The notes beneath the pieces are model-generated. The model ran no database searches, was not told the origin of the DNA, and saw only the letters and a list, made by a program, of their open reading frames with translations. From positions 3,658,001-3,722,000 of the forward strand of contig OX442319.1 of the NCBI GenBank assembly GCA_949358305.1: a stretch of DNA of 64,000 nt, written 5' to 3'. This document shows, in pieces, positions 1-10,749 of this stretch; within the stretch, counting starts at the first letter, position 1, and each line of letters opens with the position of its first letter. This stretch comes from Strigamia acuminata. Lineage: Eukaryota > Arthropoda > Chilopoda > Geophilomorpha > Linotaeniidae. The position numbers and the translations under genes were made by a program.

Positions 1-280
1 TGGTATTATTTTGGTATTTTTTTGGTATTTTTTTGGTATTATTTTGGCATTATTTTGGCATTATTTTGGTATTATTTTGGTATTATTTTGGTATTATTTT
101 GGTATTATTTTGGTTTTTTTTTGGTATTTTTTTGGTATTTTTTTGGTATTTTTTTGGTATTATTTTGGTATTTTTTTGGTATTATTTTGGTATTATTTTG
201 GTATTTTTTTGGTATTTTTTTGGTATTTTTTTGGTATTATTTTGGTATTTTTTTGGTATTTTTTTGGTATTTTTTTGGTA
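1..280 (-). repeat. 11-bp satellite, first orientation
   Basis: Tandem 11-bp units of the type GGTATTTTTTT or GGTATTATTTT run without interruption from the window edge. Read on the other strand they are the same unit as the following block, so this is an inverted arm of one array. Long frames here read a periodic 11-residue peptide because 11 codons equal three units; they are not genes. Confidence 0.97.
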
Positions 281-2984
281 TAATGCCAAAATAATGCCAA
301 AATAATGCCAAAAAAATGCCAAAAAAATACCAAAAAAATACCAAAAAAATATTAAAAAAATGCCAAAAAAATACCAAAAAAAAACCAAAATAATACCAAA
401 AAAATACCAAAAAAATACCAAAAAAATACCAAAATAATACCAAAATAATACCAAAAAAATACCAAAAAAATACCAAAAAAATACCAAAATAATACCAAAA
501 AAATACCAAAAAAATGCCAAAAAAATACCAAAAAAAAACCAAAATAATACCAAAAAAATACCAAAAAAATACCAAAAAAATACCAAAATAATACCAAAAA
601 AATACCAAAATAATACCAAAAAAATACCAAAAAAATACCAAAATAATACCAAAAAAATACCAAAAAAATGCCAAAAAAATACCAAAAAAATACCAAAAAA
701 ATACCAAAATAATACCAAAAAAATACCAAAATAATACCAAAAAAATACCAAAAAAATACCAAAATAATACCAAAAAAATACCAAAATAATACCAAAAAAA
801 TACCAAAAAAATACCAAAAAAATACCAAAATAATACCAAAAAAATACCAAAAAAATGCCAAAAAAATACCAAAAAAAAACCAAAATAATACCAAAAAAAT
901 ACCAAAAAAATACCAAAAAAATACCAAAAAAATACCAAAATAATACCAAAAAAATACCAAAAAAATACCAAAATAATACCAAAAAAATGCCAAAATAATG
1001 CCAAAAAAATACCAAAATAATGCCAAAATAATGTCAAAATAATGCCAAAATAATGTCAAAATAATGCCAAAATAATGCCAAAATAATGCCAAAATAATGC
1101 CAAAATAATGCCAAAAAAATGCCAAAAAAATACCAAAATAATACCAAAAAAATACCAAAAAAATACCAAAAAAATACCAAAAAAAAACCAAAATAATACC
1201 AAAATAATACCAAAATAATACCAAAATAATACCAAAATAATGCCAAAATAATGCCAAAATAATACCAAAAAAATACCAAAAAATACCAAAATAATACCAA
1301 AAAAATACCAAAAAAATACCAAAAAAATACCAAAAAAAAACCAAAATAATACCAAAATAATACCAAAAAATACCAAAATAATACCAAAATAATGCCAAAA
1401 TAATACCAAAAAAATACCAAAAAAATACCAAAATAATACCAAAAAAATACCAAAAAAATACCAAAAAAATACCAAAAAAATACCAAAAAAATACCAAAAA
1501 AATACTAAAATAATGCCAAAAAAATACCAAAATAATACCAAAATAATACCAAAAAAATACCAAAAAAATACCAAAATAATACCAAAAAAATACCAAAAAA
1601 ATGCCAAAAAAATACCAAAAAAATACCAAAAAAATACCAAAATAATACCAAAAAAATACCAAAATAATACCAAAAAAATACCAAAAAAATACCAAAATAA
1701 TACCAAAAAAATACCAAAATAATACCAAAAAAATACCAAAAAAATACCAAAAAAATAACAAAATAATACCAAAAAAATACCAAAAAAATGCCAAAAAAAT
1801 ACCAAAAAAAAACCAAAATAATACCAAAAAAATACCAAAAAAATACCAAAAAAATACCAAAATAATACCAAAAAAATACCAAAATAATACCAAAAAAATA
1901 CCAAAATAATGCCAAAATAATACCAAAATAATACCAAAATAATACCAAAATAATACCAAAATAATACCAAAAAAATACCAAAAAAATACCAAAATAATGC
2001 CAAAAAAATACCAAAATAATACCAAAATAATACCAAAAAAATACCAAAAAAATACCAAAATAATACCAAAAAAATACCAAAAAAATGCCAAAAAAATACC
2101 AAAAAAATACCAAAAAAATACCAAAATAATACCAAAAAAATACCAAAATAATACCAAAAAAATACCAAAAAAATACCAAAATAATACCAAAAAAATACCA
2201 AAATAATACCAAAAAAATACCAAAAAAATACCAAAAAAATACCAAAATAATACCAAAAAAATACCAAAAAAATGCCAAAAAAATACCAAAAAAAAACCAA
2301 AATAATACCAAAAAAATACCAAAAAAATACCAAAAAAATACCAAAAAAATACCAAAATAATACCAAAAAAATACCAAAAAAATACCAAAATAATACCAAA
2401 AAAATGCCAAAATAATGCCAAAAAAATACCAAAATAATGCCAAAATAATGTCAAAATAATGCCAAAATAATGTCAAAATAATGCCAAAATAATGCCAAAA
2501 TAATGCCAAAATAATGCCAAAATAATGCCAAAAAAATGCCAAAAAAATACCAAAAAAATACCAAAAAAATACCAAAAAAATGCCAAAAAAATACCAAAAA
2601 AAAACCAAAATAATACCAAAAAAATACCAAAAAAATACCAAAAAAATACCAAAATAATACCAAAAAAATACCAAAAAAATACCAAAATAATACCAAAAAA
2701 ATGCCAAAATAATGCCAAAAAAATACCAAAATAATGCCAAAATAATACCAAAATAATGCCAAAATAATGTCAAAATAATGCCAAAATAATGCCAAAATAA
2801 TGCCAAAATAATGCCAAAATAATGCCAAAAAAATGCCAAAAAAATACCAAAAAAATACCAAAAAAATACCAAAATAATACCAAAAAAATACCAAAAAAAT
2901 ACCAAAAAAATACCAAAAAAATACCAAAAAAATACTAAAAAAATACCAAAATAATACCAAAAAAATACCAAAAAAATACCAAAA
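281..2984 (+). repeat. 11-bp satellite, second orientation
   Basis: About 245 tandem units of ACCAAAAAAAT with variants (ACCAAAATAAT, GCCAAAATAAT, ACCAAAAAAAA, TCAAAATAATG). A few units are 9 or 10 bp. Variant order is itself repeated: the stretch 1513-1722 recurs at 1997-2206 (484 bp = 44 units), and the stretch ending near 1037 recurs ending near 2454 (1417 bp away). Amplification therefore occurred in blocks of many units. Minus-strand frames of up to 700 codons are by-products of a stop-free unit. Confidence 0.97.
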
Positions 2985-3280
2985 TATCAAAATATATTTG
3001 GTACCAATTCGTACCAATTGTACCAAAATATATTTGGTACCATTGATACCAAATATATTTTGGTATTTTGGTACGGTATTTTGGTATTTTGGTATTTTTG
3101 GTAATTTTGGTATTTTTTGGTATTTTGGTTTTTTTTTGGTATTTTGGTATTTTGGTACCAATTGTACCAAAATACCATTCCAAAATACCGTACCAAAATA
3201 CCAAAATACCATACCAAAATATCGTACCAAAATACCAAAATACCATACCACAATACCAAAATACCATACCAAAATGCCAT
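2985..3280. repeat. degenerate GGTATTTTGG/CCAAAATACC repeat, locally inverted
   Basis: At 2985 the regular 11-mer gives way to shorter units of the same words (TTTTGGTA and TACCAAAA) mixed with GGTACC, CGTACC and TATATTTGG. Units read GGTATTTT from about 3060 to 3155 and ACCAAAATACC from about 3165 to 3275, giving an imperfect palindrome centred on GGTACCAATTGTACC near 3160. It looks like a decayed edge of the satellite. Confidence 0.85.
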
Positions 3281-3810
3281 ATTAGTGAGTTTGCGGTTGC
3301 CAATTGTTCCTTATAATTATGAGTTACAAGCTCATAATTATAAAAATGGACTTATAACATAACGTAACTCCTCAACTTTTACACTATTTTGTAAAATAAG
3401 GGAGCCAATCAGATCGCTTAACACTATTTGAAGCTTTTCCCACTATTGCAAATGGCGCTGATGGTGCTAAAGAAATTCAAAATGGCTGCCTGACCTGTTT
3501 CAACAATCAGCCTCAATCACAATTTCTTTCTGCCATCGAAGGATAGAAACAACTAAAATCATTCCAGGTAAGCAAATAAATAAACTAGAAGACAATTTCA
3601 TGTCTGAAAACTGTCAAATTAGTAAAACTACAGATTTTCATATTCTTTTGCATAGGGATTTGTTCTACCATTACATGGTATTTATAGGTATAATTTATAA
3701 AATATATTTATTGTACCGCAAGTGCCTATTTCAAGAAGGAATTAAAATTATAATTATGAGCTTGTAACTCATAATTATAAAGAACAATTGGCAACCGCAA
3801 ACTCACTAAT
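3281..3810. mobile_element. MITE with 63-bp hairpin-containing terminal inverted repeats
   Basis: The ends 3281-3343 and 3748-3810 are reverse complements over 63 bp with one mismatch (outer end ATTAGTGAGTTTGCGGTTGC). Each terminal repeat holds its own hairpin, TTATAATTATGAG / CTCATAATTATAA, around a 7-nt loop. The interior has no transposase frame. It contains CAG|GTAAGC near 3570, which resembles a splice donor but has no supporting exon. No target-site duplication is obvious because the left flank is satellite. The superfamily is not assigned. Confidence 0.88.
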
Positions 3811-3959
3811 GTTTATTTACTTTATTTTAAGATTTTAGGCTTAATAAAACCCGAGGTTTTATTAAAACCTGGTGTATTGCTCTACTTTTTGGTATCACTA
3901 CACCAGTGAAAAGGCCTCAAAGAAAGGGGGGTTTTTCTTTATTCTTAAGGTCAGACAGA
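3811..3959. other. spacer, no gene seen
   Basis: AT-rich sequence with a small hairpin (AATAAAACC/GGTTTTATT) near 3843-3863. Nothing else is recognised. Confidence 0.6.
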
Positions 3960-3964
3960 GTATA

Positions 3965-4158
3965 TGCTAAGTTCTAACATGAATACTCAAGAACTGTCCC
4001 AATCGTTCACAAACACACATGTTTATTCACTCGGCCAAAACTCATACATTCTGGAATTCGTACAATGTTACTATGGTAATACTTGGAACAATTAGCCATA
4101 ATTATATGTCTCGTAACATTATTAAGTAATTAATTGGAAATACACAGCAAATACAACA
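3965..4158 (-). repeat. Gypsy-1 3' LTR
   Basis: A 194-bp direct repeat of 9634-9827. Begins TGCTAAGTTC and ends AATACAACA on the plus strand. The other copy begins TGTTAAG. Confidence 0.95.
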
Positions 4159-4172
4159 TACCTCCCCTAGTT
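4159..4172 (-). other. Gypsy-1 polypurine tract
   Basis: On the minus strand the sequence abutting the 3' LTR reads GGAACTAGGGGAGGTA. This purine run is in the place expected for plus-strand priming. Confidence 0.75.
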
Positions 4173-4364
4173 CCAATTACAGTTCAATCAAAAACGAGTC
4201 ACAATATTATCTCCCAACTTAATTCCATTAATCTTCAACCGATATAATTTATCAACTTAAATACAGGTCACAATTTCTTTTGCGACATTTACACAAATCA
4301 ATTTAAAACTTGTATTTCAAAATAAATTCTTTTAAACTTAACCCAACTTTTCTTGTTCTCAACT

Positions 4365-5285
4365 TTATTCTTTCTCTCGACTTTGCATCATCTTTCTGAA
4401 TGACACTTCCGCTCTTGTGTCGTCGGTCTCTGGGCTCTGTTCACCCTGTGTTGGTTCTGGGAAACTTGGCGCCGTTATCGTCATGTCAGCCACCCTCAAT
4501 CCTCGTTTTGCGGTACGTTTGCCCGGCAACTGCTGCTTGTAGGTGACCGGAATCAGATCTTCTTCGCCTCCATTCTCCTCCCCCGATGAAGAGTCTCTAT
4601 AATTGGGGGCAAGATTACGAGTTACTCGAGTTGTACGTGTCGTCACGGGGGTTGTCTGATCTAATGCTTGTAGAATGTTCCCAACAAACTGCAGCCTTGG
4701 CAAATCCGGTCGTGTCCCGCTCGTTCCAGCCACAGGTATGGTCAGTGAACCTCCCGTGGTCTCTGCCTGCACACGCGGGGCCGCTTCCGGTACAGGTGTA
4801 AGTACGTGAGCCGGCAACACTGCCCTAAGAGGCGGCGCCTGCATCGCTGGTGTTCCCACCAAAGGTGCCACCTCCACTGCTGGCACAGGCTGTAAAGCTG
4901 GAGGTAAAATTTGGGGCTGTACAGGGGACGCTGGCAATACAATTCCTGGAAGCACCGGTGGCTGTTTCGGTTTAGACGGTGCGCCGAACGTGTACGCTCT
5001 CGCTTCAGTTGTAACTGTCTCCAATTCCACTTGTTTTGGCTCACCGGTTGGTGGCGGCATCTCAGCTATCAGGTCACCTGCGACCGCCTCAACTCTACGT
5101 AACAGGTGATTCACATGTCTTGTCACCGCTTTCCCCGAACTCGCATCTCGCAACGTGTATAACAAACTGCCTTTCTTCTCCAGAACTACCGCTGGCAACC
5201 AAGGTGGTTTGGTATCCGGAAATGACTTGTACCAAACCCGATCATCTGGTCTAAAAACTCTGCAAGTAAAATCGCGCCCGCACCG
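4365..5285 (-). pseudogene. Gypsy-1 pol 3' part in a shifted frame (integrase C-terminal domain and tail)
   Basis: An open frame ending at 4365 carries the chromatin-facing end of the integrase. It has a GPY/F-type segment with DRVWYKS and KPPWLPAVV near its start, followed by a proline-, glycine- and threonine-rich tail of about 250 residues with an acidic patch (SSSGEENGGEED). The frame is offset by one base from the long gag-pol frame, which stops at 5186 with a nonsense tail. No ATG precedes it, and the apparent first codon at 5198 is TTG. The break lies near 5265-5290. A programmed shift is unlikely this deep inside integrase, so I read it as an inactivating indel or a sequencing error. 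Confidence 0.8.
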
Positions 5286-8200
5286 GTTACTAATGCTCGG
5301 GGTCTAACAAGATCTAAGTAAGTAAATAGCTGCCTCCCCAGAAAACTCATTGCGGGTGATTCATTGTCGCGTCCCTTAAATGCTGTGTGCTGAAACAGCA
5401 TTAACCTCAGCAGTCTCATCTCCAAATCACCTTTTGTGAATTTCATCAACCTCTCCTTGACCCAGCGCACCGCCCGCTCAGCTAAACCATTAGACTGCGC
5501 GTGCCAAGGAGGGGAGAACATGTGTTCTATTCCATTTCTCGAGGTAAATTCGGCAAATTCTGCCGACTTAAATTGCGCTCCGTTGTCACTCACTAACAAG
5601 TGAGGAATACCAAATGTACTGAAGATGTGTCTTAGCGCAAGGATGGTGGTGGCGGAAGTGGCTTTCCGTAGGGCCCTGGCTTCAATCCATCCGGAATGGG
5701 CGTCAACTAGCACCAAAACCATAAAGTTTTGTATGGGGCCCGCAAAATCAATGTGCACCCTGACCCACGGTTCCTCGGCACGAGGACAAGAAACCGGAGG
5801 TGCATGGGGCGGGAGGGACCTGTTCTGCGCGCATAAATTGCATTTTTGGACAAACTCTACGATCTGGGTCGTGATTCCAGGCCACCAAACCACACTCCGG
5901 GCTCGTTTCTTCATTGAAACGATCCCGGGGTGGCCCTCATGCAACAATTTTAACATGCGATCACGCAACCCCCCGGGAATCACGACTCGATCGCCCCACA
6001 ACAGTACCCCCGCCGTCAAACTCAGTTCGTCGAACTTTATCAAATAGTCCTTTAAAACAGGGACCCCAACCAGCAAACGCCCGGACCCAGCATGCACCGC
6101 GGCCACCACCACCTTAAGTACTGTATCCGTTGCCGTGGCCGCTGCCACATCCCTAGCGGTCAACAGGTTCTCCTTGGCCAACTCGATTAAAAATGTTGGC
6201 CACTCTTCCTCGTCCTTCGGCACGTCACCTATCGGAAAACGACTCAAGACATCCGCATTAGTGTTAAACTCTCCCTTTCTATAGCGGAGCTCGTAATCGT
6301 ATGCGGACAAAATCAAAGCCCACCGGAGCATTCTGGGGCTGACCACGACTGGAATCGGTCGGTCGGACCCCAGGATGCCCAAGAGCGGCTTGTGATCCGT
6401 GTAGATCACAAAGTGACGTCCAAGGAGGTAAATATGAAACTTCTTTATTGCGAAAATTATCGCCAATCCCTCCTTGTCAATATGGGCGTAGTTTAACTCC
6501 GCCCGGCTAAGGGATCGAGAGGCATAAGCCACCGGAAACTCCCTATCAGTCTCATCCGAGTGGGCCAGAACTGCGCCGACTCCATACGGAGAAGCGTCCG
6601 TCGCAACCACCAACGGGCGGTGCAGGTCATAGTAAGTCAGCACCGGCGCCGCCGTCAACGCTCGCTTGATGCACTCAAAAGCGCGCTGGCGGCGGTCAGT
6701 CCATGCCCACTCGGTCTGGGCACATAACAACTCGTAAAGAGGCGCGGCCTTTTCGGCCAATCGCTGTATAAAAACTGAGTAAAACGCGACGATTCCAAGA
6801 AACGTGCGTAATTGTTTCACGTCAGTTGGTGGTGGGATAGCGGTCACTGCCTCTACTTTTGACACCATTGGTTCAATCCCCCTTGAACTAATCTGAAAAC
6901 CCAAAAAGGTTAAAGCGTCTTTACAGAACAAACACTTTTCCCTTGCCAGTCGTAAACCTTTGTTAGATAAACGAGCAAAAATAAGGCCCAACACCTCAAA
7001 ATGTTCTTGTAAGGTCCAGGTAGCCACCAGAATATCGTCCAAATAGACAAATATTCTGGGGACCCCATCCAACACGGTGATGATAATCTGCTGGAAAACT
7101 CCGGCGGACGGCATCGTCCCAAAAGGCAATCGCGTCACGGCCATAAGTCCTTTCGGCGTATTGACCGCCGCGATGACCGCCGACTGCTGGGATAATGGGA
7201 CCTGGAAATAGGCCTGGCGTAAGTCAAGAGTGCTAAAAATTCTCGCACGACCTATCGGCGCTAACAACTCGGCTATTTTTGGCAAGGGGTAGGGGTCCGG
7301 CTGTAAACTGCTGTTCACTGTCGATCTATAGTCTCCGCAGAGCCGGACCCCTCCGTCCTTCTTAGCCACTGTGACCAGTGGGGTCCCCCAAGCTGAAAAC
7401 GGAATAGGTTGAAAAACCCCCTGGCCCACCAAACGATCTATCTCTCGGTCAACTGCCCCCCGGAGCGGCAATAGGATCGGTCTGGGGCGGTAAAATTTTG
7501 GGACGGCGTCTTTTTTTAACACCAACTCAATAGGCTCGCCCTTGTATGTGCCTAGCTCTTCCCCAAAAACGTGCTCGAACTTTGCCAATAACTGCGCCAA
7601 TAATACCTCCGTTGACACGGGTGGCACGTGTGGCGCTGCCGTATCTACTTGACCCACTGACCGCTGACCGGGGTCTTTAAACGCACCCGGCCACTGTCCT
7701 TTTCTGCTCCGGGCTGCAGCCAAATCTACACTTGGGCCACCTGAAATTAAAGCAGATGAAATGTTAAACCAACCAAATTTTTCAACAATATCTCTGCCAA
7801 TCAAACTCGGGCCACTTCTATCGACAACCACGAAATCAATTATTTCCGTAGTCCCACCGACCGTTGTCGTGAGAGCGACTTGTCCTAGCGTCCTAATAGG
7901 ATGTTTCTGGTAAGCAAAAAGCTTCAACCCAGTCGGTTTAATTTCCTGTGCTAACAATAAGCCTTTCGCCAATAAGATATCGCAATCTTTTGAATTAAGC
8001 ACCGATAACTCGCTCCCTGTATCCAACCATAAGTTAAAATTTAACAAGTTTAAAGTCACGCGCACTATCAGCGGTGGAGAACGCGACCTCGCAGACGCCA
8101 GTTGAAACAACGCAAAATCCTCCTCTTGCTCCTGGATGACGTTAATTGGCACGTTGCGCTGTTTCCACTTGTCATCGGAATCTGTGCCGCAATACCCAAG

Positions 8201-9601
8201 GTCAGTGTCCAACGGGAAAGTCGGGGGAAGTGGGTTACTCGCAACTTGATTGTCACTTTTCTTCTTCCAATCGGCCAACAGGCGGGTCCCCGCACCTTGT
8301 TGTTGAGTGGTTATGGGTGCCAACAGTTCATAGGGGCAATCCCTAACGAAATGCGGACCTCCGCAGCGAAAGCATTGAACTGGCCTGCCGTCCCTAGTTA
8401 CCGGTAGGCCGGCCTGTCCCCTCGCAAATCCTTGACGCCCGCGCCCAGGTTGCTGCGAAAACCCCCTCGTTTGAACGCTCGGCCCCACACCTGCGGTACC
8501 GGGGAACGCCTGCTGGAAAGCTCTCCCACGTCCTCTCCATCCACCACGTCCTCTCCCAGTGGACACCTGCATCACCAATGAAGTCGCGGCGCCCTTGTCT
8601 ACCTCTGTGAGCGGCAATGGCTCCTCAGTTCCGACCATCGCGATGTGCGCCATCTCGTGCGCTACTGCCCGCTTTGTAGCGGCGTCCACTGTCATCGGCA
8701 TATTCAGAAGGATTTCCCTAACCAAAATCGAGTTCCCCACGCCTCGGACCAGCTGATCTACGATGGCATTGTCCGATTCAGCTTTCGTCGCAAAACCACA
8801 CTTTTCGGACATGATCCTCAACGTCGCGATATATTTTTCCACCGTTTCACCTTCTAATCGCTTCCTCGCGCCAAACTTCTGCTTGGCCATGTAAGGCGTG
8901 TTGATGGAGTTGTAAAACTCGTCCACAACGTCCAAAATCCCTGTCAACTCCATTTTTGTCACTTCTTTCGGGTGCGTCCATCTTTTTATCTTTTCATACA
9001 TGGGGATGCCGATAACCGTCAGCAACAATGGCACCTGTTTCGGAGCCAAAACATCATTAAGAATGACAAACTGGGCAAAAGTCTCCCTCCAACTCTTCCA
9101 CTCGTGCAAACTCGACCCCGTGAAAGGCGGGATACTTCCCAGCGTTACTTGTGCCATAATCTCTAGCTGATTAGTCAATCCTCGCAAATAAACCTCACCG
9201 GACTCGACAAGTGTCAACGACGTTCCAACTCCAATTCGCACGTCGAATCTCGATCCAACGTCTTCAACTCGCTCTAAAATCTCATTATACTCAAGTACGA
9301 ATGTCGAAAACTCCCTGTCGTTCTTCGATTCAAGTGCAAACAGCAAAAACTCACGGTCGTTCCTCGATTCGAGCGCAAACGGCAAAATCTCACGGTCGTT
9401 CCTCGATTCGAACGCAAACGGCAAAATCTCACGATCGTTCCTCGACTCGAGCGCAAACGTCAAAAACTCACGATCACTTCTCAATTCGTTTCGCCACACG
9501 AAAATCGAACTTGGCTCGAACGAAATTCTTAAAACTCGTAACAAGCAACACGCCAAAATTGTCCACACCAAAATCGATCTGCAAATCCAGTTGGCCTTCA
9601 T
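5186..9601 (-). CDS. Gypsy-1 gag-pol polyprotein (frame broken at its end)
   Basis: A single 1471-codon frame. A CCHC zinc knuckle (CFRCGGPHFVRDCP) is near residue 410, a retropepsin LDTGSELS near 525, RT with LPFGTMPSAGVFQ and YLDD near 854, RNase H VATDASPYG near 1000, an integrase HHCC finger near 1220-1260, and DDE residues in HIDFAGP, SDNGAQF and NGLAERAV near 1286, 1339 and 1376. Gag and pol are fused without a stop. The first ATG (9601) is only 33 nt from the LTR. Residues 1-148 are a hydrophobic leader plus a 13-residue tandem repeat, so gag may instead start at the ATG at 9157 (MAQVTLGSIPPFTG). The last ~35 codons are out of frame with the true integrase end. Confidence 0.93.
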   Translation of the reverse strand: MKANWICRSILVWTILACCLLRVLRISFEPSSIFVWRNELRSDREFLTFALESRNDREILPFAFESRNDREILPFALESRNDREFLLFALESKNDREFSTFVLEYNEILERVEDVGSRFDVRIGVGTSLTLVESGEVYLRGLTNQLEIMAQVTLGSIPPFTGSSLHEWKSWRETFAQFVILNDVLAPKQVPLLLTVIGIPMYEKIKRWTHPKEVTKMELTGILDVVDEFYNSINTPYMAKQKFGARKRLEGETVEKYIATLRIMSEKCGFATKAESDNAIVDQLVRGVGNSILVREILLNMPMTVDAATKRAVAHEMAHIAMVGTEEPLPLTEVDKGAATSLVMQVSTGRGRGGWRGRGRAFQQAFPGTAGVGPSVQTRGFSQQPGRGRQGFARGQAGLPVTRDGRPVQCFRCGGPHFVRDCPYELLAPITTQQQGAGTRLLADWKKKSDNQVASNPLPPTFPLDTDLGYCGTDSDDKWKQRNVPINVIQEQEEDFALFQLASARSRSPPLIVRVTLNLLNFNLWLDTGSELSVLNSKDCDILLAKGLLLAQEIKPTGLKLFAYQKHPIRTLGQVALTTTVGGTTEIIDFVVVDRSGPSLIGRDIVEKFGWFNISSALISGGPSVDLAAARSRKGQWPGAFKDPGQRSVGQVDTAAPHVPPVSTEVLLAQLLAKFEHVFGEELGTYKGEPIELVLKKDAVPKFYRPRPILLPLRGAVDREIDRLVGQGVFQPIPFSAWGTPLVTVAKKDGGVRLCGDYRSTVNSSLQPDPYPLPKIAELLAPIGRARIFSTLDLRQAYFQVPLSQQSAVIAAVNTPKGLMAVTRLPFGTMPSAGVFQQIIITVLDGVPRIFVYLDDILVATWTLQEHFEVLGLIFARLSNKGLRLAREKCLFCKDALTFLGFQISSRGIEPMVSKVEAVTAIPPPTDVKQLRTFLGIVAFYSVFIQRLAEKAAPLYELLCAQTEWAWTDRRQRAFECIKRALTAAPVLTYYDLHRPLVVATDASPYGVGAVLAHSDETDREFPVAYASRSLSRAELNYAHIDKEGLAIIFAIKKFHIYLLGRHFVIYTDHKPLLGILGSDRPIPVVVSPRMLRWALILSAYDYELRYRKGEFNTNADVLSRFPIGDVPKDEEEWPTFLIELAKENLLTARDVAAATATDTVLKVVVAAVHAGSGRLLVGVPVLKDYLIKFDELSLTAGVLLWGDRVVIPGGLRDRMLKLLHEGHPGIVSMKKRARSVVWWPGITTQIVEFVQKCNLCAQNRSLPPHAPPVSCPRAEEPWVRVHIDFAGPIQNFMVLVLVDAHSGWIEARALRKATSATTILALRHIFSTFGIPHLLVSDNGAQFKSAEFAEFTSRNGIEHMFSPPWHAQSNGLAERAVRWVKERLMKFTKGDLEMRLLRLMLFQHTAFKGRDNESPAMSFLGRQLFTYLDLVRPRALVTGAGAILLAEFLDQMIGFGTSHFRIPNHLGCQR
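9315..9493. repeat. 39-bp tandem repeat in the Gypsy-1 leader
   Basis: About 4.5 copies starting at 9315, 9354, 9393, 9432 and 9471. On the minus strand they encode ESRNDREILPFAL-like 13-residue units. The repeats lie between the 5' LTR and the likely gag start. Confidence 0.9.
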
Positions 9602-9614
9602 TCAGAACAGAATT

Positions 9615-9632
9615 ATCCCATCGTGGATACCA
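9615..9632 (-). other. Gypsy-1 primer binding site
   Basis: One base inside the 5' LTR the minus strand reads TGGTATCCACGATGGGAT. It starts with TGG (complement of CCA) and ends in a T-arm-like GATGGGAT. I could not assign the priming tRNA. Confidence 0.55.
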
Positions 9633-9633
9633 C

Positions 9634-9827
9634 TGTTAAGTTCTAACATGAATACTCAAGAACTGTCCCAATCGTTCACAAACACACATGTTTATTCACT
9701 CGGCCAAAACTCATACATTCTGGAATTCGTACAATGTTACTATGGTAATACTTGGAACAATTAGCCATAATTATATGTCTCGTAACATTATTAAGTAATT
9801 AATTGGAAATACACAGCAAATACAACA
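9634..9827 (-). repeat. Gypsy-1 5' LTR
   Basis: A 194-bp copy matching 3965-4158, followed by the GTATA target duplication. Confidence 0.95.
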
Positions 9828-9832
9828 GTATA

Positions 9833-10747
9833 TACTCTTTCCACACTCAAGGTTGACCCTGGAAGCTGGGCTCCCATTGGCCTACTTAGAACTGCAATGT
9901 AACTATACAGGGTGTCCTGCCGAACACCTACCAGGTGAATTATTTCACAATCACTTTAATTCAAAAATACTTTTGATTGTGAATTAAAGTAAATGACCTG
10001 TGACGAATTCAATGAAACATGTTAAATTGATGTGACATTGTTGCATTACTGTTTTGCAACTCGTAACTTTTAAACCAACAATGCTACGCAAAAAATGTCA
10101 ATTGCAAAGTGGTAGAGAACCATCTATTTAGTCTAGAACTGTCGTTAAAAAAATTATTTCTTACTGAAAAGTTTTGAGAAAAAAAGGTTTGAAATGTTAG
10201 TCTACTCAGCTTTGTAACCTAAAACTATCATGTGGAATGTATTTCCAAAATAAATTATTTCTTTTCTTTTGTGTTTCCTCTCTTCTACTTACAAGTATGA
10301 CCCAATAAAGTGTCCTAATTGAGGATTAGCTAGGTTGCCTCAATAGTTTTAGGTTACAAAGCTGAGTTAAAAGCTGAGTAGACTAACATTTCCAACCTTT
10401 TTTTCTCAAAACTTTTCAGTAAGAAAGAATTTTTTTAAGAACAGTTCTAGACTAATTAGATGGTTCTCTACAACTTTGCGATTGACATTTTTTGCGTAGC
10501 ATTGTTGGTTTAAAAGTTACGAGTTGCAAAACAGTGATGCAACAATGTCACATCAATTTAACATGTTTCATTGAATTGGTCACAGGTCATTTACTTTAAT
10601 TCATAATCAAAAGTATTTTTGAATTAACGTGATTATGAAATAATTCACCTGGTAGGTGTTCGGCAGGACACCCTGTATTGCATTGCATTTCTAAGTAGGC
10701 CAATGGGAGCCCAGCTTCCAGGGTCAACCTTGAGTGTGGAAAGAGTA
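9833..10747. mobile_element. fold-back element (nearly complete palindrome)
   Basis: A 915-bp element whose two halves are reverse complements almost to the centre (about 10230-10340 unpaired). The outer ends are TACTCTTTCCACACTC / GAGTGTGGAAAGAGTA with TA on both sides. A second pair of ends sits inside (CAGGGTGTCCTGCCGAAC / GTTCGGCAGGACACCCTG at about 9919 and 10675), also next to TA, so it may be one MITE inside another. No transposase frame. Arms differ by scattered mismatches and short indels. Confidence 0.9.
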
Positions 10748-10749
10748 TA

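Larger units (their letters stand above)
3965..9827 (-). mobile_element. Gypsy-1: Ty3/Gypsy LTR retrotransposon
   Basis: A 5863-bp element with two 194-bp LTRs (TG...CA) flanked by a perfect 5-bp target duplication GTATA (3960-3964 and 9828-9832). Coding is on the minus strand in the order gag, protease, RT, RNase H, integrase, which defines Ty3/Gypsy. A purine tract lies inside the 3' LTR and a TGG-starting primer site inside the 5' LTR. The LTRs differ visibly only at their third base (TGC versus TGT), so insertion was recent. It landed at the very edge of the fold-back element at 9833. The pol frame is shifted near its 3' end, so this copy is probably not autonomous. Confidence 0.96.

Noticed and set aside
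182-2971. Long minus-strand frames (up to 700 codons) encoding FWYFFGIFLV-type repeats
   Set aside because: They are reading frames of a stop-free 11-bp satellite, present in several registers at once; no gene signals.
1-3280. CRISPR array
   Set aside because: No unique spacers; a simple tandem repeat in a eukaryotic genome.
3480-3600. Exon with CAG|GTAAGC donor inside the 3281-3810 MITE
   Set aside because: Only a 13-codon frame nearby and no matching acceptor or homologous exon.
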